From Lenzites betulinus (taxonomy: Eukaryota > Basidiomycota > Agaricomycetes > Polyporales > Polyporaceae), in the NCBI GenBank assembly GCA_022264855.1, contig JABYQU010000090.1, positions 1-58,121 on the forward strand: DNA of 58,121 bases. Direction: 5' to 3'. Positions within the stretch are counted from its first letter, which is position 1, and each line of letters starts with the position of its first letter. Shown here in pieces: positions 43,477 to 55,769 of the stretch. The notes under the pieces are model-generated. The model searched no databases. It had not been told where the DNA came from and saw only the letters and a program-made list of their open reading frames with translations. The translations under genes and the position numbers were made by a program.

Positions 43477-45845
43477 GGGGGTGGAGGGGAGACTTGTCAG
43501 TTAAGGCAAGCGCGGCCGGGAGGGATGCTCGGGGGAAGGATCGAAGGCGAAGAGAGGAAGGCAAGGCGTTATAAGTCGCTACAGAGACCCGCGTAGCTCC
43601 GACAGCTCCGGGGCCCTGCATGTGCGACAGCGCGACTTTTCACAGCGGCAGCGTCTCACAAGCTCAGGATCCCTCCTCCCTTCTCCCTTCTAAAGTTTGA
43701 TCTGTACACAGACGCCCACCCGATCTCCGATTTCGATCGCCTCCTCCTCCTCCGATCCCTCCTCTCTCAGTCTGCGACGCCGTCTGCCGGCCTCGCTGTG
43801 CCTAGTCTCCGCGCTCACGAGTCTCACTGCAATGTGAACCATCCTCTGCGGCCGCCAACGCACCGTCCTCCGCGGCCGTCCTCCCTCTACCCATGCAGCC
43901 CGCGAACAGCTCTTCAATGCTATCGCCGCTATTCATAGCACCGAGCGCCCGCGCGACAAGATCATGTCTCCCGGCGGCACTTCGTCCTCCTCCGGCGTGT
44001 TCTTCAGCTCGCGAGCCCTCCGCCGCAACCCCCACTCACAATGATATGCCCATCACAACTCCAAGACAAAATCAGCGCGGCAACCTATGATTACCGGCCA
44101 CCGCCCGAGACGTTTCACGCATCATCCGTTTCCGCGCACCATCCATGATCTATCAACGCTGCGACGCTCCCAGGCACCGCTCACCGCAACGATCCGCGAC
44201 GCAGACAAATGGAATCCATCCGACATCCTCTTCTCCCTCTGCACAGCGCCCGGCATACCCGCGCGACCTCCTGAGTCCGCCGGAACTCCGAATACGTACT
44301 CACTGCCGAACAGCCATTTGCGCGACTGGAAGCACCAGGGCGAACAGAATTCGGATGCGCACCTCCCGTCTGACGCGCCCTCTGCTAATCGCAGGCCAAG
44401 GTGCGGTGCGATGCGCGACGTGTGCGACGGGCTGTCCCACAAGGCAAGTCTCCTGCACTCCCGCCCCGTCTTCCGTTGTCGATGGCCGCACGCCCCGAGC
44501 CAGTCGCCGTGCTTGACGGCGCTTTGCTCACCTCGGCCCTACGACTATACGCAATGCACAGCGCATTATTCGGAGCTCGTTTCCGTTCCCCGGTCCGTTT
44601 TTAATGAAGGTGTGTCCACAAACGTGAACGCGCTTTCGTTCACTGATATGAACGCGTCGAACTCTCGGTAGGCATTCAAATATGAAGAAATACGAACTCG
44701 CTCTGTCTTGGAGCACAAGGGTCGTCGGCTCATGGGGAAAGAACCGCCGTCGAGACGAATAACTGCATGCCCTCGGCCGCAAGCTGCCTCGCGGTTTGCG
44801 ACCACTGCTCGCTCCCACCTCGCTTCTCCGGGCGAAACGAGCGAGATGAGCGACGGAGAACGCCCCGCTGCGAAATGAGCGTCTCCCCGCCCTTCTCTTC
44901 CTCGTACGCAGTCTTCTCGCTTTCTAGTGCGTTGCGCACCGGCGAACGCGCCCTTCCAAAGCTGCTGGTGTTCGCCCCGGGTCCGGCACGCTATGCACAC
45001 GCAATTTACTCCCGCACGGCGCGAGTGAGCAGCCCTCGCACTCAGCATACGCACTGTGGACGCGCAGCGGCTTCCCTCCCCCTGTCTCCGTCTCCGTCTC
45101 CAACCCCCGTCACGAGCGGCGAGCCCGACATTTCACACCTGCCAATTGCGAATGCCCCCGCCGCTTGCACCACCTCCGAAGCATTCGGTACTTGGCTCGT
45201 ATTGACAACAACCAACATGCACTCGCACGTCCGCCTGGCCCTCCGCGCGTCGATACTACCTACATGTCGCGTATCACGGTCACCACAGTCGCCACAAGGC
45301 TGCACGCGGACGCCCCGACGGCGGATCAACGTCCGCGATCATCGATCATCGTTCCTCCCAGGCGGGGGGAGGGGGTGGTGCCGCGTGCCGATCGGTGCGC
45401 GCGGAGGCTTTACGGTACCTGCGCATGGAGGCTTTGCGGTGGCGCTGCCCGTCCGCGTCGCGCAGGTCCGGTTGTGCATACAAGTGGGTCCTCGAGCTTG
45501 AGTAGTTGAGTGCCGTGTGGTCGTGTGTGTAGGGCGAGCTTGGCGGCGCGCCGGTACGACGAGTTCGAGCGACGGGGTGTGATCCTGATCATGTTGTACG
45601 CGGCTATGAGAGAGTGTCGTAACATCATGTCGTTGTGCAGGAACACACACTCGGGGGAAGCGGCTGGGTGATGATCTCGCGGGCGGACCATCGATACAGT
45701 ATCGTCGTACGGATGTCGAACAGGATCGGCGGCAGTGGCTGCATCACGCAAGTCTCGCTATGATAGACTGTACCGCATGCGCCGCCCCCGGGGCACCGGA
45801 GCGCTGGGGGAGATATGAACTTGGGAGGGGAAGCACGGGCCCGGG
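43477..45845 (+). repeat. direct duplication, copy 1
   Basis: This matches 55770-58121 in the same orientation. The first ~210 bases (43477-43690) are only moderately similar, with substitutions and indels. From about 43690 on the copies are nearly identical by eye, differing at about a dozen places. Copy 1 begins just outside the start codon of the MFS gene and so includes its promoter. ORFs inside are short, differ in frame between copies because of indels and show no domain, so I call no gene. Confidence 0.9.
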
Positions 45846-45950
45846 TGGCCCTCTGCAGGGCGGAGCACGTTGACTGGCGTCGCGTGATCTTGCGGGCCGG
45901 GGTGCTGCGTGTGAGTTGCCAGGAGGAGATTCACGGACTCGGACTCGGCG

Positions 45951-46258
45951 GGCAGTAGGGGATGCTGCGACGAACAGGCAGTAGGGGATGCTGCGACGAA
46001 CAGGCAGTAGGGGATGCTGCGACGAACAGGCAGTAGGGGATGCTGCGACGAACAGGCAGTAGGGGATGCTGCGACGAACAGGCAGTAGGGGATGCTGCGA
46101 CGAACAGGCAGTAGGGGATGCTGCGACGAACAGGCAGTAGGGGATGCTGCGACGAACAGGCAGTAGGGGATGCTGCGACGAACAGGCAGTAGGGGATGCT
46201 GCGACGAACAGGCAGTAGGGGATGCTGCGACGAACAGGCAGTAGGGGATGCTGCGACG
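45951..46258 (+). repeat. 26-base minisatellite, 12 copies
   Basis: Twelve units of GGCAGTAGGGGATGCTGCGA plus CGAACA follow head to tail from 45951 with no substitutions. The twelfth breaks down after GCGACG at 46258. Because 26 is not a multiple of three, all three frames of the minus strand carry the same 26-residue repeat and stay open. Degenerate partial copies continue to about 46350. Confidence 0.95.
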
Positions 46259-46350
46259 CACTGGGGGATGCTGCGACAAACGGGCAGTAGGGGACTCTGC
46301 GACTCGGAGGGGGTGCTGCGATGGACACCGGGGTTCTGCGACTCGGAGGG

Positions 46351-49300
46351 GACTCAGGGATGGGCTCAGACTCGCAGGGCATGGACTCGCACTGGTAGGC
46401 ACGCCGTGTACATAGAAAACACAATAAAATTCATCCGCGCTCGCTCGCTCGAGTCCGCACGAGGGGCGCAGAAACACGAATGAGAGCACAAGTGTTTAGA
46501 CGCCCGCAGCCCATCTGGCGCTTCCGCTCGGCGCACCCACAACGCGACGCTTTCCCTCACACCGCCACCGCCGTTCTGCCGACTCCCCGTCTCCCGCGAC
46601 TCCGCCCTCGCCGCCCTGCTCTCGACCCCGGACGCGTCCTCACTGCGCGACGCGCGTGCCCGCGTCGTACTCGCTGTACGCGCCCCTCTCGACGCGCTCA
46701 CTGCGCCCTCGCACTCGTCCCAGCGCGCGCGCCGCACCTGCTCTGCACACCCGTCAGATCTCCGTGCGCAGGACAGAAAACTCTCGTCCACTCACCTCGT
46801 ACGTCGTCGCCCGCCTCGTACATCTCTGACGCGATCCAGCTCCTCCGCGTGCAAGAGGACGGCCGGCTGGCGCTGTGATCAACGCACCCGGCACAGCGAG
46901 TCGACGCGTGCCGGCGTCCACCCACGCCCTCGCGCCGCGTACCGCACTCGGTGCGTCGTCGCGCAGTGCGCACCGTACCGTACCATATACGGTACCGCAC
47001 AGTCCCGCGCAGGGCTCCCGCGAGTTTGAAACGCGCACGACGCACGTACTGAGTGCCGCTCCGCACGCGCATGGCACTTGCCACCCACCACCGCCACCCT
47101 GCGACCCGCACTCACGCCCTCCGCCGTCCCTCTTCCTCCCACAACTGGCCGCCCAAAGCGAATGAGCCCAGTCGTCGCCCTCGCCGCCGCCGCCGCCGCC
47201 TAGGTCAGTGGCTACTCTCGCACATCACACAATGCCGACTCACCACTCTCTAGCTCGCCGCGACGATCCCCGGCGGCGTCGATTGGGTACAGCAAGGTGG
47301 GAAGAGGGCGTGTGCTTGGCGGTCGGTGTGCACAGTCGAGACTCGAGCGAGAGGGGGTGGGGGAAGCGAGGTAGCGGCGCGGCGGCGCCCTCGGTATGTC
47401 AGGCTAATATGCCGATTTCTCCCATAGATGTCCCACGTAATACACGCGCCCTCATCAATAAATATGCCTGCGTATGTGACACTGGCAGGCGGTGGTCCTC
47501 TCGCTTCGCTAACAGTAGCAACCCTTGAATATCCCTCATCAGATCCTCGATCTCCGCCGTCTCTCAGCTTGCAATTCACATTCCGCTTGTCCCGCCGCGT
47601 AGTCTGATATTTACATATGTACACCCGCGGCCGGCCCCATTGTCCCTAGGCGTGATTTGATTTATTGCCAGTTTGTACCGCCCACGAGCAGCTGCGCGGG
47701 CTGGGCAGCGCGAGCGCTAGCGACCGCCGACCGCCGACTGCAGCTTATCACCTCCCGACCGCCTCCCGAGTGCTCTCCAGTCGCCTCGCACGTTGCGCGC
47801 AGCCAATGCTCATTCCGCACAAGATTTGTGTCTGCGTTGTGCGCGCGGTGAGTGAACGAAGTCAAGTTCAGTAGCAGTTGCCGCCAAACGAATCAAGTCC
47901 CCGTTTTGGCAACCACTGTCAGTCGAAGCGCCCGCTCCCCACTTCGCCGCGACTCCCTCCTCGACGGCCACCACCACACATGCCCGCCGTCTCGACGCCC
48001 CCGCTTCCTCCTCGGAATGCTACAGTACGAGTAGATAGATGTACTTTAATGTTCGACGCACTATCCGCAGCCAAACTGCCGCCTTCGGCGAAGGTCTCCG
48101 CCTCTACTTATGAGTGTACCAGATGCTCCCTCGGAGCTGCTACTAGCCACGCGCTCCAACGAGCACCTCGTCGACGCCTACGAACACGGACAACAGCAAG
48201 AATCGGTCGATCCGGTCGTCTACCGCGAGCTCCCGGCGCCCATCCACGCGCACCCCCTTTGCGGCCCGTTCCCTGTCCCTGCCTCCCTAGCTGCCGCCGC
48301 CGCCATCTCCGCGCCCTGCCGACTATCAGAAAGGACGAAGGACGGAGTCGTGGTGCCGCGGCTGCGCCTGTTGCGGGAGGCTTGCGAACCCGCGCCGGAT
48401 CTCCCTCTGGCAGGTTCCACAGGCGCTGCAGCTCGCAGAGCATCGCCGCGCCGCGCCCGATATTGCTCACATCGCAGAACGCGATCTCTCTCGGCCATCT
48501 CACAAGCGTGTGCCCGCACCTGGCCACAATATCCTTCGCGTATCCTGCCGGCGTCTGCGCAATCTGGTAAGCCCCGCAATCACATCTAGAATGCAGCACA
48601 GGCTGATGGATGACATGGTCTCGCAGGTCTTGCAACACAAGCCAGACCCTGTCTCGCGTTGATCTCGGTTCTTGGCCCTCGTCTGTCTCGGGCGGGGGGC
48701 GAATTCGATCAAGGTAGGTTCCCGTTCGGAGGTGGGCGCAGACATAGTAAGTGACCTCGGAGGAGTGTCACGATATCTTCGTTATCGCTGGAACGCGCTC
48801 GCGTACCATGTTCGTCTGCGCGATTCGCTTTCGCGCAGCCATTCCCAGCTCGGGTGAGTGATTTCGCTCGTTTAGAGTTTCAGTCTTTACTGATTGCATT
48901 GCGCATGTACCAGAACCCGCGCAGACGAATGGAAACGTGTGTTATATCCGGAAGCCCCCGAAAATGGTCGCTAGCGTGACGCCGACTTGGACAACACTTC
49001 TCAGGGTCCTGCGTGATTGTATTCGACTTCTGCCGTCGCCGCGTACCGCACTGCACGACGTCCCCGCGGCTATTTGGCATGAGAACTACTTGGTACGTTC
49101 CTGTCAGTCTCTGTGCTGCTCATCCGCCCGCCACCCCGTCTCGCTGACGACAGGTTGTGTACAGTTTTGTCCAATACCATGTGCACACGACGGTAGTATA
49201 CCGCTGAACGCCACACCATTGGTAAGCTCTTACGCCTGCGTGTGCCTGAACAAGAAAACGACGCCGGCCGGGCGTGCCAATGATATTGTCTTCCGTCATG

Positions 49301-51059
49301 CCTTGGCGACGTTTCGGAGGGGACTGCGTGATCGACTCGGCCGTCAACGCATCAACACTAGACTCCTCGACCCTGACGACCACTCAACACCTGGGACGCG
49401 CTAGCAGCTCGGCGCACACGGAACGCAGATGCGAAATCATACACACTACGTCGGATGCGCTCTCCCAAGCAGCGGCTCGTACCGTGGTCGCTTCGCCATG
49501 TGCGCATGCCTATAGCAATTGCATCCCCTCGACGTGAGTGCCGCCGCCACCAATCCCGTAGGTCGAGTGGCTGAACTGTACGACGTTAGGGTTCATCTTC
49601 ACATTTGCAAGGCGGCATCATGGTCTCCTGCTCGCCCCGCGTGCCCTCGAAAATAGAGTACTAGCATGACGATCACAAGTCGGGTTGCATTATTTCGAGT
49701 AGGTGATTTGATTGTATTGCTATCGCTACGGCTGACGTCCCGCCTACGCTCTTCGGCGTAACCTTGCGTAACCCTCGAATTTGGCGAGCTCGATTCCAAC
49801 CCAAAAGAGGGAGCGCGCTATCCCCGGAGAGCATCCGCGTGAGTTCAGTGTGTGCGCGCGCGCATCCGGTGTACTCAAGCCCTGACGTCTTATTTCAGCT
49901 CAGTATGTACTGGAAACAGCAGAGGCTCGCTCGAGTCGACACGCCCGAGCATAAGGCACGCGAACGCGAAGCAGCTCCAACGTCCCCCCTCCTCGCGCTG
50001 CGCGAACCAGAACAGATCTGTGGGGACAATGCAAGTGCCCACGCTTCGCCGGCGTACATCCGCCGACCGATTCTAGCGCGCCCACTTTGCACGCATGGCG
50101 CAAGCCACGTCTACTTGGTGACCCGCACATGTGAATCCGATCGGCGCGCAGGTACTACGCTCGCGAAGAGTAGGCGAACGGCGCCGCGCCATTTGTCTTC
50201 CACGCCACGGCCATCTGTTCTGTGGCGATTATTCTGCCCGCCTACCCGTGGTGCACACCCACAGCCTTCGCCTGTCCCCAGGTGTGCGAAGAATGATCAT
50301 GTAATTTTATTCACTAGTAGTGTCTACATTTGTAGCTACGGCTGAACGCGGCGTTAGTAGGTTCGTACGCGCAGGGCTGTACGTTCGACGCCTGAGCAGC
50401 GCGTGCGCCCTGGCTACTCCGGAAGATATATTTCCGATTCTTACTCTGGCTGGCTTCTGTGTTCGAGGCTGCAGGCAGGTCGCCTGTACCGCGCTTGCGG
50501 CAATGTACCTGAGCTGCTTGAAGCTCGCATAGCGGCGGCGAGCGAAATTCATGCTCGGCATGCGTGCGTCCACATCCCTCGCGTTGGGACGAATCCGATC
50601 GCACCCTACAAGCGACGGAACGCGCCGTACTTGGCGCAGACGCGCACGGCGTTGGCGCAAGGGTGCATCCCCTTCGCCGCAGCCCTGAGTGGCTCCCGGA
50701 GTACCCTGTGGGGCAGAACATAGTTAGCAGGCGAAGCACGCAATGTCGCAACCAGCGGACCGTTGTTTGACCAGGGTGCCAGGATGCCCGTCTGGGGTCG
50801 AGGCATTCGAGCGCACTCTGCGCACGCCCGACTTGCTGTGTATGTCTGCGAGGAGGGGGTCGGGCGTGCCGCGACGCGGCAGAGGGGACAGAGACGGGGC
50901 GCACCCTTCGATTCACGTGAGTGGTAGAACAGCGTGCGCACGTACAGCACTCCGCCGCCCTGAGCTGCGCGTGTCCGCCGAAATTTCGAGCCGAGCGCCA
51001 CCGCACTGGAAGTTCGGCGTTCGCGCACCGAGTTTCATTTGTTGCTGTTCCGTCGGCTG
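46351..51059. other. GC-rich gene-poor region, no gene supported
   Basis: Many overlapping ORFs of 60-310 codons occur on both strands, as expected when stop codons are scarce in GC-rich DNA. None shows a domain, consistent splice sites or a family resemblance. A small palindrome (GTACCGTA facing TACGGTAC) lies near 46980-47000. A segment at about 48390-48660 reads on the plus strand somewhat like protein but I cannot place it. No rRNA, tRNA or telomere repeat was seen. Confidence 0.4.
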
Positions 51060-53800
51060 GCGACGAGCGACGCAAACGGGGTGCATATACATTGGTTATT
51101 CCGAATCGTCCACACGAGGATGCGGAGCGCGCGCGCACGCCCGGCACAATGCGCCCGTATGTCCATGTCCATCCGCCGCTGAGTACGCTCGCCAGAACGG
51201 CGGAATATTTTTCGTTCGGATCGCGCCGCGGCTTCAAGTTGCTGGGTGTTGAGATACCTTACACGGGAGTGTGCTCCCCAATCGGCGTGGCTGCGGGATA
51301 TGAACTCGGGCCTCGGCGTGCAAATCGAGCGCGTTGTTTCAGTGTCCGCCGCTATGGAGCCGCGCCAGAGGCACAATAGCGTTTCCGCTCGGATCAAGCT
51401 GCAAATTGGTGAGCGGGCATCGTATGTGTGGGAGAGCGCACGTACCAAACAGCATCGCGCGGCGATGCGTTGTCGAGTCGCTGGAAGCGATCCTCTCGGA
51501 AAGCACCTGAAACCGACCGCCCAGCATGCCGTTGTGTGGCTTCTTCTCGGATCGGGCTAGAACTTCGTACGCACACGCGCCCTATGCATGGAAGAGCACA
51601 CTCCGAGCCGCGCGGCGCGGGGATACGGGGACGAGCGAGGGTGGATGATTCGCCTCGGGGGCACACGACATTGCGCGCAAATGACATGCTAATCCTTCGC
51701 GGATCGCGCTGGGAATTGGTGAGGAGGTGCGGAACATGCAGGGGAGTACACGTACAAAATGGCGTCGTGCGGCAACCGGCGCTCGTCCCGCGCGAAGCGA
51801 TTCAAGTTCGCTGCACCAACCCGACGTGGGGCTGGAGGGGCGACTGGGTTTCTTCGCGGAGCGCGCCGAGATCGATTGCGCGTGTAGGTCCCATGTCCGA
51901 GAGCGGCCGTACGAGGTTGCGAGTGAGGGGGATGGCGGGTTGGCCCGCGGTCGGCGATTTCCGACTCTGCTCGTCCACAGGCGCAACCCCCGGCGAGCAG
52001 AGGGGCTGAGAGTGGAATTTCGTCGAATCACGCTGGGAGTTGGTGGGCACACCGCGTCGATGCACGAGAGTGCACGTTCCGAGTCGCGCGGCGTATAGAT
52101 GAATCGCCGAGGCGCGGTGGGCGATTCTATCGGCCAGTGCTCATCCATGGCCAGAGTCTGGAGATCGAGCCTGAGACCTCGTCGGAACGCAGCGAAACTC
52201 GGTGGGCGTACCGGTCCTATGTCCAGGAGTCCACGTCCCGAGTTGCGTTGCATAAGAATGAGTCTCCGAGGCGCGGTCGTCGTTTTTGTCCGTCTGTGCT
52301 TGTTTATGGCCTGTGTTCAGAAGTCGGGCATGAGATTTTGTCGGAACGCAGCGAAACTTGCTGAGCATACCGGTACCGCATCCAGGATGTCACGTTCTGA
52401 ATTGCGCTGCATGGGGATAGGTGGCCGAGGCGCTGTCGACGATTTCCTCTCCCAGTGCTCCCAGGCCCTGTGTGAATAAGTCGAACATGAGAACTCGTCG
52501 TATCCCGACGAAACTCGATGAGCGTACCGGTATCATACCCACGAGCTCGCGTTCCGAGTTGCGCGGCATGGGAATGAGTGGCCGAGCCGCGGTGGCGATT
52601 TTCCTTTGCCTGTGCTCCCAGGCCCTGTGCACAAATGTCGAAAGTGAGAACTCGTCAGATCGCAGCGGAACTTGGTGGGCATACCGGGGTTGTATCGTGG
52701 AGCTCGCGTTCCGAGTCGCGTCGCGTGGGGACGAGTTTCCGAGCCGCAGTTCGCGATTTCCTCTGCCGGTGCTCCCAGTCGAACATGGCCCTGTGTGAAC
52801 AAGTCGAGCATGAGAACTCGTCGGGCCGCGACGAAACTCGGCGAGCGCACCAGTGCCATATCCACGAGCCCGCGTTCCGAGTTGCGTCGGACGGGGACGA
52901 GCGGCCGAGCCGCGGTGGCCGATTTGGTCTCCATTGGGCATGCACATGCATGAAATCATGCGAAATGACACCAAACTGTTTTGTCCCGTACAGCTCTGCG
53001 AACGCGTGAGCGTATGCGGTGCGTGCACAAAAGCATGTTCCCCACGTACGAAGGGCAGGCGACGCGGGGCCCGGCCGCCGCGGCCTGTTCTGTGTGTGCC
53101 CCCGCCGTGGAATGGCGGCGACGGGACCCAAGGCCAGTTTTGCTTGCGCCGCGCTGGGACTTTGTGGGCGCACTGGGGGCATGTGGGCGAGCGTGTCTGC
53201 GCGTTTGCGCGGCGCGGGGACGCGGGGCGAGCCGGGGGCGGGCGATTCTGTCTGCACACACATGAGCATGCACATGGAAATGCACGGAATGGACGCAACT
53301 GGGACCTGCGCGGATCGCGCTGGGAGTCGGTGGGCGCACGCGGCATGTGCACGCGAGACGGCGCTGAGCGTTGCACGGGGAGCGGCCGCGATCCCGACGC
53401 GCTGTGTGCATTTTGGTCGGGATGTGTATTGAAAACATGCGAAAATGACGAAAATGACGAGAGCGAAAACGTCTCGGATCGAGCTGGAATTGCGCGGGCG
53501 TGTGCGTATCGTACACCAGGGCGTGTCTACAGGAGGCCGCGGACGGCAGCCGCGCCGTCGGCCGACGAGACACAGTCTTCGCGCCGTGTCCCCGCCGCGC
53601 CCATGAAATCACGCAAAAGTGCGCGTTTTTTTTCTCCTTGGATCGCGGTGCGGACGCGTGGGTGTATGCAGAACGTGCACAGGAGGGCGGGTGCAAAGGG
53701 ATTCGGCGCGGGGACGCCGCGGCGGGGCGCGGTGTGCGATCTTCTGGGTGCACCACACACCCCGGCGACGTCGACGGCGGGGACAGCGGGCACGGCGGGG
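51060..53800 (+). repeat. degenerate tandem satellite, ~160-base unit
   Basis: A conserved GGATCGCGCTGGGA-type box followed by TTGGTGGGCGCACC recurs at about 51218, 51391, 51549, 51701, 51858, 52025, 52184, 52343, 52500, 52657, 52824, 53312, 53476 and 53640, with weaker copies near 52966 and 53143. Spacings run 152-173 and average about 160. A second box, CGTTCCGAGTTGCG, and a third, GCCGAGGCGCGGTGGGCGATT, recur in register. Units from 52025 to 52824 are best preserved. Spacing is not a fixed multiple of three, so it is not a coding repeat. Confidence 0.85.
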
Positions 53801-55769
53801 GCGCGCGGGGAGCGCGACGCCGATGTGCGCCAGGCCCAGGGGCGGGGAACGCGCGGCGGCGGGGCGGCAGCGAGAGGGCGGCGGCCGTTGCCCTCGGGCC
53901 TCTGCTCGCTGCTGTGTGGCTAGTGTCCAATGGTCGGCGCGGCGCGCGCGTCGGCGTGTAAGCGGTACGCGCGCCGTGCTCCGCGGCGCGTCCGTGGCTC
54001 CGTACCCGAGATGGCCATGGAGACGGGGTGGTCGGCGGAGATGCAGGCGCGCACCGAGCGGGACGAGGCGGCCGCTGACACAAGGCCCAAGGGCACGGGC
54101 GCGGCGGAAGACTTGGCTAGTGTGGGGAAGGAGGGCGTTAGCGAGGGAGGGCACGTTTCGAGCGGTGATGCTCACCGTGTCGCGGGGGCACCGACGGAGA
54201 CGGACGCGGTGGTGGACGTGGTGCTCTCGGGTCGTTGGGGACTGCGCCACCTTGTGTGGCTTGCCGACGTCCATCGGCGTTGCCCTGAGGCTGCGCGCGT
54301 CGCGTTCTCTTAGCGGATGCCGTGGAAGAGGAGAAAGAAATCTATTAGACGTGAATAACACATCGTACGTACGCGCCGCGGCGCAGACCGAAGTAGGAAG
54401 AGCACGCTGCGCGGAGGCCCGTGCGCCGCGCTCGCCCAGCTATATAACGTGCGACGCAAAGCACACTCGGGTCGTCACTCCCCCTTCCTCGTCGTCTTTC
54501 CCCGCACGGATTCGCCCTCTGCGTCGCACACCCGCCGTCGCTGTGTGCGCCGAATCGCCGGCACGCCGTCCGCCGACTGCCCTCGCCATCGTCCGTGGTC
54601 CACGTCCTTGGCCAATGGGTGCGGAGCACCCCTTGGGAGGTATGTCCGTCTATCAGCGCGACGCCTGCTGTCCGCACGCTCACTAATGTCGTGACAGACG
54701 GACTGCGTGCGCCCTGCCTCCGTGCGCCCCGCCATCCGAGTGCGCTCGACTGGAGCGGGAGTGCGATCGTACGGACGAGCCACCGAGCGCACGTATGCGT
54801 GCGCCCGGGGCTGCCTTGTGCATCGATGCGGGTGTGGCGGGCTTCGTCGTGCCGGCCGAGAGAGGGCTCGGCGCGGCAGGCGGCAGGTTTTGGATGACTT
54901 ACCTTGTTCTCTCATGGCGGTGAGCGCGTCAGGCGCCGCGTGGCGCGGCGCGACGTCTCGGCCCGCGTCGGTGTTCGTACTGGGAGCGGGGTGAATGTGC
55001 GGCGGTAGCGTGGAGAGGCGAGTATGGTGGGCGCAGGCGAGGCAAGCGTGCCTATCGTGCTTGCTTATGCCAGACGGCGTTTGGGCGCGAGACGGCAGGC
55101 GTCTTGTGGGGCCGTGGCGCGAATGGTACGTAGCATAGGCGAGCTCTGGAGATCTTACAGATGCTGTTGAGAGTGTAATTACGCGTGCAGTGCGAATGGA
55201 CGCACCTGGATATGAGACGGGCGCTTTGGCGTCGGTGTGGCGGCTCTCTCTCTGTTGGGCGCGGGGCGCAGCAGCGCTGATGTTCGGACAGCATGCAGTG
55301 TGGTCTTGCTGTCTTCAGTGTGGTCGCGTGCGAGTCCCAGTGCGAGAGGGCAGGAGGGAGAGCAGCTCGGAGTCGTTCCCGCGGGGCGCCGCCGCGCCAT
55401 TGAGACTGCTTGTCGTTTTGGCGCGCTGTCGCGGTGTTGTTGCGCATGCACACGACTGCACGGGGCTAGACATGACGCTGTATTCGGTCGAGGCTGACGC
55501 TGTGCTGCAAGAACGTGGTGGGCAGCGAGGTGGTAGAGAGCAAAAACGGCTGATGAGACGCCCGCGCTCTGCGCCTGCACCTGCGTGCGCATGTTTACTC
55601 AAGGCCAGCTCTCCCACGCGTGAGTACTTGCGAATGCACAGCGCGGCTAGCGAGAGCGAGGGTCGGGCACAGCAGCGCAGGAGCGCAGGGAGAGGCGCAG
55701 AGTCGTCGGAGGGCGGCGCTCTGGCAGTGCGAGCGGAAAACGGGCAGGTTTGGAGGCGGGAGCGCGGGA
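53801..55769. other. GC-rich gene-poor region, no gene supported
   Basis: Very GC-rich DNA with long ORFs on both strands (up to about 355 codons) that are Arg/Ala/Gly/Pro-rich and lack any domain. A TATATAA at about 54440 is the only promoter-like element noticed. I see no supported gene, RNA or transposon end. Confidence 0.4.

Noticed and set aside
45951..46258. CRISPR-like array
   Set aside because: The repeats are directly adjacent with no spacers and the genome is a fungus.
45744..46489. Two overlapping minus-strand ORFs of about 226 and 243 codons with a repeated SIPYCLFVAASPTA-type peptide
   Set aside because: They are the 26-base minisatellite read through in two frames. The period is not a multiple of three, so each frame shows the same peptide cycle and openness says nothing about coding.
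47878..48638. Overlapping ORFs on both strands near 48.1-48.6 kb
   Set aside because: One frame reads somewhat like protein, but no family, start or splice support could be found, so it is left as unexplained sequence.
51582..54686. Long ORFs (223-375 codons) on both strands
   Set aside because: They lie in the GC-rich satellite and flank, overlap each other on opposite strands, are Arg/Ala/Pro-rich, and have no domain. The repeat unit length varies and breaks any frame.
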